Below the pieces are notes generated by a model. The model saw nothing but the letters and a program-made list of their open reading frames with translations. It did not search any database and was not told the origin of the DNA. Made by a program: the position numbers and the translations under genes. From the NCBI GenBank assembly GCA_900554595.1, contig USHZ01000015.1, positions 1 to 19,910 of the forward strand: a stretch of DNA of 19,910 bases, read 5' to 3'. Within the stretch, counting starts at the first letter, position 1. Every line of letters begins with the position of its first letter. Shown in pieces: positions 13,834 to 19,910 of the stretch. This stretch comes from an uncultured Collinsella sp. (lineage in GTDB: Bacteria; Actinomycetota; Coriobacteriia; Coriobacteriales; Coriobacteriaceae).

Positions 13834-16176
13834 CTATTTTGCCACTTTCGGCTTAAAGGTTCGCAGGCGCAGAGCATTGCTTACGACGCAGACACTCGAC
13901 AGGCTCATGGCCGCGGCGCCAAACATCGGCGAGAGCTGCCATCCGGTGAGCGGGTAGAACACGCCCGCCGCCAGCGGAATGCCGATGCCGTTGTAGAACA
14001 GTGCCCAGAACAGGTCCTGCTTGATGTTGCGGATCGTCGCGCGCGACAGCTCGATGGCGCGGGCGACGTCCATGAGGTCGCTGCGCATGAGCACCACGTC
14101 AGCGCCCTCCTTGGCGATGTCGGCGCCGGTGCCGATGGCAAGGCCCACGTCGGCGCGCGCCAGGGCGGGGGAGTCATTGATGCCGTCGCCCACCATGGCG
14201 ACCTTACCGCCCGCATCCTGCAGCTCGCGCACGTGGCGCTCCTTGTCGGCGGGGAGGACGTCGGCGATGACCTGTTCGCTGCTCAGTCCCACGCGGCGGG
14301 CGATGGCTTCGGCCGTCACACGGTTGTCGCCGGTGAGCATGCGCACATCGACGCCGAGCTTGCGGAGCGCGGCGATGGCCTCGGCGCTCGTTTCTTTGAC
14401 CTCGTCGGCCACGGCGATGGTGCCGACAAGCTCGCCGTTCTTGGCAAAGAACAGCGGCGTTTTGCCCTCGGCAGCGAACTGCTCGGCAAGACCGGCGGGC
14501 ACCTCCGCGCCCAGCTCGTTCATCAGACGCACGTTGCCGGCCGCGATGATATTCTGCCCCTCGTGCGCCGTCACGCCACGACCGGGCACGGCGGCGAAGT
14601 CCTCGACCATACGCGCGACGATTCCGCGCGACTCGCACTCGGCCATAATTGCCTCGGCCAGTGGGTGCTCGCTCGAGCACTCCAGCGCGGCAGCAAGCTT
14701 GAGCAGCGCCTTTTCGCTCATGGCGGGCGAGCCGTCAGTGCGCGTGGCTACCACGATATCGGTCACGGCCGGCTTGCCGCGGGTGACCGTGCCCGTCTTA
14801 TCGAGCACCACGGTGCCCACGCTGCGCAGGTTCTCCAGCGCCTCGGCGCTCTTAAACAGAATGCCCATCTCTGCACCCTTGCCGGTGCCCACCATAATGG
14901 CGACGGGCGTGGCCAGACCCAGTGCGCACGGACAGCTGATCACCAGCACGGCCACGGCGGAGGTGAGCGCCTCGTTTATGCTGCCGGTCAGTGCCATCCA
15001 TACCGCAAAGGTCACGGCCGAAATCACGAACACCACGGGCACAAACACGCCGGCGACCTTGTCGGCCATGCGGGCGATGGGCGCCTTGGTGGCGTTGGCG
15101 TCCTCGACGAGCTGGATGATTTTGGCGAGCGACGTGTCGGCGCCCACGCGCGTGGCACGGAAGGTAAACGAGCCGGTGCGGTTGACCGTGGCGGCGTTGA
15201 CGGTGTCGCCGGCGGTCTTTTCCACGGGGATGGACTCGCCGGTCAGCGCACTTTCGTCCACGGCCGAGCTGCCCTCGAGCACCACGCCATCGACGGGGAT
15301 GGACTCGCCGGGGCGCACGCGCAGGACCTGGCCGGGAAGGATGGCGTCGACGTCGACGGTGGTTTCGGTGCCGTCATCGGCAACGACGGTCGCGGTCTTG
15401 GGTGCCAAGTCGATGAGCGCCTCGATAGCGCCGCCGGTCTTGGACTTGCTGCGCGTCTCGAGGTATTTGCCCACGGTGACGAGCGACAGGATGGTGCCGG
15501 CGCTCTCAAAATAGAGGTTGTCCATGCTTGTCATCATGGCCTCGTGCACCTGACCTACGGCTAGCTGGTCGGCCATGATGAACATGGCGTAGAGCGACCA
15601 TGCAATGGAAGCGGTGGCACCGACGGCGATGAGGGCGTCCATGGTGGGCGCGCCGTGTACGAGCGACTTGAAGCCGTTGATAAAGTAGGCGTCGTTGACG
15701 CAGACGATGGGGATGAGCAGGACAAGCTCGGTGAGGGCGAGCGTCATGCTGTGGATGTGGTCGGTGAAGACGCCGGGCAGTGGCCAACCGAGCATGTGTC
15801 CCATGCCTATGTAGAACAGCGGAATGAGAAAGATGATTGAGATGATGAGACGGGTGCGCATGGCGGAGGCAGTGGCCTCCAGCTTTTTGGTGGGCGACTC
15901 CATATGGGTGGCGCCGGACCTGGCTTGCATGCTGCCGTTTGAGCCGGCGGCACCAGTGCCCGTGCTGACGGGCGAGGCCGAGTAACCCGCACGGTCGACA
16001 GCGGTGCAGATATCGTCGGGGGAGACCTGTGCGGGGTCGTAGTCCACCAGCATGGAGCCAGCGAGCAGGTTGACCGCGACGCTTTGGACGCCGTCGAGCT
16101 TGCTCACGGCGCGGTCCACGTGTGCCTGGCAGGCAGCGCATGTCATGCCGCTCACGTCGAACTTATCTTGAGCCAT
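13834..16176 (-). CDS. copA: Cu(I)-exporting P1B-type ATPase
   Basis: Inner-membrane copper exporter of 780 aa, normal for a single-HMA CopA. Seen in order: N-terminal metal-binding domain with GMTCAAC (C13 and C16); a Gly/Ser-rich linker; eight predicted membrane helices; actuator TGES; the ion-path motif CPC (415-417); phosphorylation motif DKTGT (Asp459); ATP-binding SSEHPLAEA with the HP dipeptide; hinge GDGIND (663-668); FYNGIGIP in TM7 and MSLSSVCVVSN in TM8. CPC with YN and MxxSS is the Cu(I) class. Start ATG 16176 has AAAGGAG 5 nt upstream. First gene of copA-copZ-csoR on the minus strand, behind a promoter carrying a CsoR-type operator. Confidence 0.96.
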   Translation of the reverse strand: MAQDKFDVSGMTCAACQAHVDRAVSKLDGVQSVAVNLLAGSMLVDYDPAQVSPDDICTAVDRAGYSASPVSTGTGAAGSNGSMQARSGATHMESPTKKLEATASAMRTRLIISIIFLIPLFYIGMGHMLGWPLPGVFTDHIHSMTLALTELVLLIPIVCVNDAYFINGFKSLVHGAPTMDALIAVGATASIAWSLYAMFIMADQLAVGQVHEAMMTSMDNLYFESAGTILSLVTVGKYLETRSKSKTGGAIEALIDLAPKTATVVADDGTETTVDVDAILPGQVLRVRPGESIPVDGVVLEGSSAVDESALTGESIPVEKTAGDTVNAATVNRTGSFTFRATRVGADTSLAKIIQLVEDANATKAPIARMADKVAGVFVPVVFVISAVTFAVWMALTGSINEALTSAVAVLVISCPCALGLATPVAIMVGTGKGAEMGILFKSAEALENLRSVGTVVLDKTGTVTRGKPAVTDIVVATRTDGSPAMSEKALLKLAAALECSSEHPLAEAIMAECESRGIVARMVEDFAAVPGRGVTAHEGQNIIAAGNVRLMNELGAEVPAGLAEQFAAEGKTPLFFAKNGELVGTIAVADEVKETSAEAIAALRKLGVDVRMLTGDNRVTAEAIARRVGLSSEQVIADVLPADKERHVRELQDAGGKVAMVGDGINDSPALARADVGLAIGTGADIAKEGADVVLMRSDLMDVARAIELSRATIRNIKQDLFWALFYNGIGIPLAAGVFYPLTGWQLSPMFGAAAMSLSSVCVVSNALRLRTFKPKVAK

Positions 16177-16223
16177 GGCTTCTCCTTTCTGTAGTTCGGT
16201 GTTTGAATTGTTAACCTACTGAT

Positions 16224-16254
16224 ACTATACACCCGTACCCCCTGGGGGTGTCCA
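16224..16254 (-). promoter_or_regulatory. copA promoter with CsoR-type operator
   Basis: ACCCCC-T-GGGGGT (16237-16249) is a perfect GC-rich palindrome of the kind CsoR proteins bind, within GTACCCCCTGGGGGTGTCC (16235-16253). On the minus strand it lies between TGGACA (16254-16249) and TATAGT (16229-16224), which are 19 bp apart. Repressor binding there would block polymerase directly. The copA start is about 50 bp further on. Copper-relieved repression is inferred from the site, the location and the presence of csoR. Confidence 0.7.
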
Positions 16255-16327
16255 TTAGAAGTTGAAATGTATGACATTTCGCTACAGACGAGGATGGCCG
16301 CTCAATCGTTGGCAGTTCATGTCAAAC

Positions 16328-16464
16328 ATCTCGATCTGTAGCATCTAGCGGGGAAAATGACCTCTAACTGTTACAGATCGAGATTTTGTTTTGCGATGTT
16401 TGAGTTCGTCTCGATCTGTAACGTGTAGACCCGGTTTTGTCTCGTGACTGTTACAGATTGAAAC
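16328..16464. repeat. Locus D: two dyads of the 40-bp lattice repeat
   Basis: Forward copies start at 16329 and 16409, reverse copies at 16369 and 16449: three steps of exactly 40 bp. The first left arm has G for A (CTGTAGCA); the last right arm ends GATTGAAA instead of GATTGAGA. Before the first arm, GTCAAACA mirrors the TGTTTGAC-type flank seen after right arms elsewhere. The second loop can pair AGAC with GTCT, the first TAG/GGGG with CCTC/CTA. It lies between the divergent copA and helicase genes. Confidence 0.92.
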
Positions 16465-16736
16465 AATCGGCCCAGACCCGCCCCGTCCGCCCCGTCATCT
16501 GTGGTTTACGTGGGGGCATGCGGAGTACGGGTATACTAACCGGCGGCGAATCTGCTCCATCGCTTAGAGCTGCTGCGTCTGGACGGCGCGTGATAGGGCT
16601 GCCAAAGCGATCGCCAGCGTGCTGAGCAACGTCCTCTCTGTGCGCACCTGTTTTTGTATGTATTAGCGCACTACCAAGCACGCCCGCGCGGCCGCATGCC
16701 GTGCCCATTGCGCGTGCAGATAAGGAACAACAACAT
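16465..16736 (+). promoter_or_regulatory. Promoter and long leader of the DEAD-box helicase gene
   Basis: TATACT (16532-16537) is the best -10 here; TTTACG (16505-16510) is a weak -35 at an over-long distance. Transcription from it would give a leader of about 190 nt. The leader holds two inverted repeats: GTGCGC (16640-16645) with GCGCAC (16666-16671), and GCACGC (16678-16683) with GCGTGC (16712-16717). The second ends just before the AAGGAA ribosome binding site (16722-16727). Long structured leaders are common for cold-responsive helicase genes. Short frames here look spurious. Confidence 0.4.
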
Positions 16737-18986
16737 ATGCGTAATTCTGTATCCGACGTCACGGACGCCGAGATTCTGGACGAGACCCGCGAGGCCATGA
16801 CCCAGGCTGCCTTCGATGCGGCCGATGAAGCCAATGCTGCCCAGGCCGTCGAGTCCGCTACCGAGAGCCTGCCCGCCTTTGACGAGCTGGGCCTTTCCGA
16901 CGAGATGCTTCGTGCTATCGAGAACCTGGGCTACACGGCGCCGACGCCCGTTCAGGCCGGTTCGATCCCCGTGGTGCTCGAGGGCCGCGACCTGCTTGCC
17001 GCCGCTCAGACCGGCACCGGCAAGACGGCCGCCTTTTTGCTGCCGACCATGAACAATCTGGAGCACATTGCTCCGCCCAAGCCCGTGCGCGAGCGTGGCG
17101 GCCGCAACCGTCGTCGCGGTGCTAAAAAGCCCGAGGGCAACGGCCGTGGCCCTGTGATGCTCGTCATCACCCCCACGCGCGAGCTTGCTCAGCAAATCGA
17201 CGAGGTCGCGAGTAAGATCGCCGACGTCACCGGCCATGTCGCCGTGACCGTCGTGGGCGGCGTGAGCTACAAGCCGCAGACCGCGGCGCTCAAGTACGGC
17301 TGCGACATCTTGGTCGCCACGCCGGGCCGTCTGGTCGATCTGATCGAGCAGGGTGCCTGCCGCCTGGACGAGGTCAAGGTGCTGGTGCTCGACGAGGCCG
17401 ATCGCATGCTCGACATGGGCTTTTTGCCCGCCGTCCGCCGCATTGTGCGCGAGACGCCGGCCGAGCGCCAGACGCTACTGTTCTCGGCGACCCTCGACGA
17501 GGAGGCCGTGGGCGAGATCACCGACCTGGTGAGCGATCCGGCCCGCGTGGAGATCGCGCCCGCCACGTCGACCGCCGACACCGTCGACCAGTTTGTGTTC
17601 CCGGTGTCCATCGAGGCCAAGAACAACCTGCTGCCCGAGTTCCTCAAAAAGGAGGGCCCGGAGCGCACTATCGTCTTTATGCGCACCAAGCACCGCGCCG
17701 ACAGCTGCTGCCGTCGTCTGGAGCGCAAGGGCATCAAGGCCGCCGCGATCCACGGTAACCGCAGCCAGGCCCAGCGCGAGCGCGCGCTCTCGGCCTTCCG
17801 CGACGGCACCGTCGACGTACTGGTGGCAACCGACGTGCTTGCCCGCGGCATCGACATTAGCGACGTGCGCTACGTCGTGAACTTTGACGTGCCGGCCGAG
17901 CCGACCGACTACATCCACCGTATTGGCCGTACGGGCCGTGCCGGCGAGCTGGGCTGGGCCATCACATTTGTGACCGAGCAGGACGTCGACGAGTTCTACG
18001 AGATCGAGAAGCTCATGGACAAGACCGCCGACATCTACGAGGCCGGCGACCTGTATGTGGGTCCCAACCCGCCCGCGGTTGATCCCGAGCGCGACCCTGC
18101 GGCCTTTAAGGTGAAGAAGACCAAGCGCGGCAAGTCCAAGAGCAAGAAGAAGCTTGAGCAGGCACGTCGCGACGGCAAGCGCAACGGCGATGACTACGGC
18201 GACGTGGCCGGTCGTTCCAACCGCGGTCGCGACGAGCGTCGCGGCGACGGCGAGCGTCCGAGCCGTCCCAAGCGTGGCGGCAAGACCCGCGTGCGCGAGG
18301 GCGTTCAGGCTCGCGTGGACGAGGCCGTGGAGAGCGTTGCCCGCGAGGTGGCTGCCGAGGAGCGCGCCGGTGCTGCTGAGCAGGGCCCGCGCGGCAACCG
18401 TGCCGAGCGCCGTGCCAAGCAATTCCAGGGCGAGGCGCACCGCCGTCGTCGTGAGGACGAGGACCGTGGCGGTCGTCGTCGTGTTGAGCGCGAGGATGAG
18501 GGCCGCGGTTCGCGTGGCGGCAAGCGCGGCTCGGGCGACCGTCGTCGTTCCGGTCGCAATGACGAGCGCGGTGGCCGTGATGAGCGCCGTGGCGGCGAAG
18601 GCCGTGGCTCGCGTGACGAGCGTGGTGCCCGCGGCGGCGAGTCCCGCGGCGGCAAGCGCTTTGACGAGCGCGGTGGCCGTGGCGGCGAGCGTCGCGAGGG
18701 TGCTCGTGGCAACGGTGGCCGCAGCGGCGCCGGTCGTTCGAATGAGTCGCGCGATCGTCGCGACCCGCGTGCCAGCCGCGATCGTCGCGATGACTGGCGC
18801 AACTACGATGACACTCGCGAGGAGCGCCGCGGCGGCTATCGCGGCGGGCGTGGCGGCAACCAGGCCGGCTCCCGCGGCGGTCGTGCCGGCGGTCGCGATA
18901 ACCGTGGCAGCTATGGTGACAATCGTGGCGGCAAGCGCGGCGGTAGCTCCCGTCGCCCCGGTGACGGCGGCGGCAAGCGCAAGTAA
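16737..18986 (+). CDS. DEAD-box ATP-dependent RNA helicase with long RGG-rich tail
   Basis: Unwinds or remodels RNA duplexes in ribosome assembly or mRNA turnover; DeaD/CshA/RhlE class. 749 aa from ATG 16737, chosen because AAGGAA lies 9 nt before it; a GTG at 16701 is less likely. Seen: Q motif (FDELGLSDEMLRAIENLGY..TPTPVQ), Walker A AQTGTGKT (90-97), PTRELAQQ, TPGRLVDL, DEAD (219-222), SAT (250-252), and the second RecA domain with HGNRSQAQRERAL, ATDVLARGID and HRIGRTGRAG. From about residue 457 onward, some 290 residues are low-complexity Arg, Gly, Asp, Glu and Lys with RGG, RGGR and DERGG blocks, likely disordered and RNA-binding. No DbpA-type domain is visible. A perfect terminator follows. 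Confidence 0.95.
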   Translation: MRNSVSDVTDAEILDETREAMTQAAFDAADEANAAQAVESATESLPAFDELGLSDEMLRAIENLGYTAPTPVQAGSIPVVLEGRDLLAAAQTGTGKTAAFLLPTMNNLEHIAPPKPVRERGGRNRRRGAKKPEGNGRGPVMLVITPTRELAQQIDEVASKIADVTGHVAVTVVGGVSYKPQTAALKYGCDILVATPGRLVDLIEQGACRLDEVKVLVLDEADRMLDMGFLPAVRRIVRETPAERQTLLFSATLDEEAVGEITDLVSDPARVEIAPATSTADTVDQFVFPVSIEAKNNLLPEFLKKEGPERTIVFMRTKHRADSCCRRLERKGIKAAAIHGNRSQAQRERALSAFRDGTVDVLVATDVLARGIDISDVRYVVNFDVPAEPTDYIHRIGRTGRAGELGWAITFVTEQDVDEFYEIEKLMDKTADIYEAGDLYVGPNPPAVDPERDPAAFKVKKTKRGKSKSKKKLEQARRDGKRNGDDYGDVAGRSNRGRDERRGDGERPSRPKRGGKTRVREGVQARVDEAVESVAREVAAEERAGAAEQGPRGNRAERRAKQFQGEAHRRRREDEDRGGRRRVEREDEGRGSRGGKRGSGDRRRSGRNDERGGRDERRGGEGRGSRDERGARGGESRGGKRFDERGGRGGERREGARGNGGRSGAGRSNESRDRRDPRASRDRRDDWRNYDDTREERRGGYRGGRGGNQAGSRGGRAGGRDNRGSYGDNRGGKRGGSSRRPGDGGGKRK

Positions 18987-19019
18987 CACACGTGTCGCGC
19001 GGTAAGGCGAGATGAATTT

Positions 19020-19053
19020 GGGCCCCGAGCAGATTATGCTCGGGGCCCTTTTT
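19020..19053 (+). terminator. Rho-independent terminator of the helicase gene
   Basis: GGGCCCCGAGCA (19020-19031) and TGCTCGGGGCCC (19037-19048) pair perfectly over 12 bp around GATTA, followed by TTTTT. It starts 33 nt after the stop codon. Confidence 0.96.
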
Positions 19054-19276
19054 AGTGGGCGCAGTTTTAGGTGGGCCAGTCCCCCTCACGAAAATGCACG
19101 GAGGCGGTCGCGGCAAGAGATGTGGGCTATCGGCTTAGTTGGAGATTCGCGTATGCGGGGTTCAGGCATCGACGGAGAACGTGAAACTCCCCACTGACAC
19201 GCGGCGGCTGCGGTGCCCGGGCGGACACGCCAGGGATTCCGCTCGCCGTCTGGCGCCCCTGCTGCCATTTGGCTTT

Positions 19277-19312
19277 CACGCTCGCATTCTTTTGGATGTG
19301 AGCGTGTTTTTT
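19277..19312 (+). terminator. Terminator hairpin with six-T tail
   Basis: CACGCTCGCAT (19277-19287) pairs with ATGTGAGCGTG (19296-19306) over 11 bp with one G/T wobble and an 8-nt loop; TTTTTT follows. The nearest plus-strand gene already has its own terminator about 230 bp upstream, so this one may end an unannotated RNA. Confidence 0.85.
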
Positions 19313-19318
19313 CACGGC

Positions 19319-19353
19319 ATGCACGGGTCCCCCAGGGTGCGCCGTGCATTTTT
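19319..19353 (+). terminator. Second hairpin with T-run, in tandem
   Basis: ATGCACGG (19319-19326) pairs with CCGTGCAT (19342-19349) around a 15-nt GC-rich loop, followed by TTTT. It starts 6 nt after the preceding T-run. Confidence 0.65.
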
Positions 19354-19584
19354 GGGAATATTCAGCAAGCCGGGATGGCTGCATACGCGTTGGGACCTCC
19401 TATTTGAGAGCGCAGGATCCTTCGACAGGCAATTTTGGCTGGCGGACAGGATCCGATGCGGCGATAATGCGCGTTTCGCATCGCGCTGGGCCCCAAAATG
19501 ACGCTGATCGCGCGGTGGCATCGATTCGCGGCGTCGCCGACGGGGACTGCGATGCTGAATACTCCGGTTTTTGCACGGTCCAAG

Positions 19585-19626
19585 CGGGGGTACGTTGGGA
19601 CGGGAAGGGATACCCCCGTCTTTTTA
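19585..19626 (+). terminator. Terminator-like hairpin
   Basis: CGGGGGTA (19585-19592) pairs with TACCCCCG (19611-19618), 8 bp, loop 18 nt, followed by TCTTTTTA. No plus-strand gene precedes it within 590 bp. Confidence 0.75.
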
Positions 19627-19782
19627 TGCATGGCGCAAGCATAATTATGCAAGACAATAGGGCATCATGCGCCGAAAACCCAGATTGGGGGCGACATGCG
19701 CCGCGATACGGAACCGGGTGCCCCACCGGGAATAGCCACGAGGGTTACAAAACTATAGAGACATCCAAATATCGCCTAAATG

Positions 19783-19851
19783 CCGTTTATCGGAGAATAA
19801 ATACCGTTCACCGGTCATAATGATTATTCTGGCTTTGGGCTTGTCTACAAT
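19783..19851 (+). promoter_or_regulatory. Candidate promoter with two repeated operator-like sites
   Basis: CCGTTTATCGG (19783-19793) and CCGTTCACCGG (19804-19814) are near-identical 11-mers spaced 21 bp apart, two helical turns. They lie upstream of TACAAT (19846-19851), a good -10. The presumed transcript begins with AT-rich sequence and then a hairpin, CCGAG-TCC-CTCGG nested inside GGTTA..TAACC, before the window ends. The gene it serves is outside the window. Confidence 0.35.
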
Positions 19852-19910
19852 AACTCCCGTAAAAAGAAATGCGGAAGGTTACCGAGTCCCTCGGACGTGG
19901 GCCTAACCAA

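Larger units (their letters stand above)
19054..19910. other. 857-bp region without a convincing gene
   Basis: Frames here (for example plus 19139-19501 and 19344-19820) have no Shine-Dalgarno, cross terminators and show no recognisable domain or codon bias. The region instead holds three terminator-like hairpins on the plus strand (19277-19312, 19319-19353, 19585-19626) and an AT-richer end with a candidate promoter. It could encode one or more small RNAs, or be a remnant. No tRNA or rRNA is recognisable. Confidence 0.55.

Noticed and set aside
13816..15564. 582-aa plus-strand open frame opposite copA
   Set aside because: Antisense shadow: composition rich in His, Gly, Arg and Ala, no domain, and copA carries every P-type ATPase motif.
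17475..18989. 504-aa minus-strand frame opposite the helicase tail
   Set aside because: Almost pure Ala/Thr/Val/Leu, the complement of the Arg/Gly tail; no start signal or domain.
19512..19536. T-box-like GGTGGCATCG near a terminator
   Set aside because: Only part of the GGGTGGnACCGCG element is present, and no aminoacyl-tRNA synthetase or biosynthesis gene follows within the window.
19344..19820. 158-aa plus-strand frame (and 19139-19501, 120 aa)
   Set aside because: They cross terminator hairpins, lack Shine-Dalgarno sequences and have no recognisable domain. The second is slightly protein-like, but not enough to call.

Overview
The window looks like chromosomal DNA of a GC-rich actinobacterium of the class Coriobacteriia, most likely Collinsella or a close relative. 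That rests on strong GC3 coding, the style of the GltB/GltD, GpmA, CsoR/CopA and DEAD-box proteins, and many intergenic hairpin repeats of a kind I associate with Collinsella. It is an inference from the sequence alone; no database was searched.

Layout. 1-1601 (minus): a 2,3-bisphosphoglycerate-dependent phosphoglycerate mutase with a frameshifted C-terminus, followed by the N-terminal 253 codons of an Nramp Mn2+/Fe2+ transporter that runs off the left edge. 1602-2139: divergent promoter region with a three-dyad repeat array. 2140-8324 (plus): gltB-gltD, the two subunits of NADPH glutamate synthase (ammonium assimilation). 8325-10987: an accessory-looking stretch with a hairpin, an unrecognised 235-aa protein, and an AbiEi-like/DUF559-like putative nuclease gene bracketed by repeat arrays. 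10988-12358 (plus): a metal-dependent amidohydrolase, closed by a bidirectional terminator. 12450-16176 (minus): a copper-resistance cluster (copA, copZ, csoR) and a small membrane protein with a zinc ribbon, with large imperfect hairpins in the gaps. 16177-16736: divergent region with a CsoR-type operator/promoter, a two-dyad repeat array and the helicase promoter and leader. 16737-18986 (plus): a DEAD-box RNA helicase with a very long Arg/Gly-rich tail and a textbook terminator. 19054-19910: no convincing gene, but three hairpin-plus-T-run terminators and a candidate promoter/operator at the far end.

The most striking signal is not a gene. A 15-nt element (consensus TCTCRATCTGTAACA) occurs 18 times in four intergenic loci, alternating strictly between forward and reverse-complement orientation. 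At every locus successive copies start exactly 40 bp apart, so every gap is exactly 25 nt, both inside a dyad and between dyads. The gap sequences vary, although the dyad-internal ones keep a weak (C/T)TAG...AAAA pattern and several can form an apical stem. This fixed-pitch lattice is neither a CRISPR array (orientation alternates, repeats too short) nor an ordinary terminator (no T-run, and two loci sit between divergent genes). The AbiEi/DUF559-like gene lies between one dyad and three more dyads, inviting comparison with REPIN/RAYT repeat-plus-enzyme systems; that functional link is a hypothesis.
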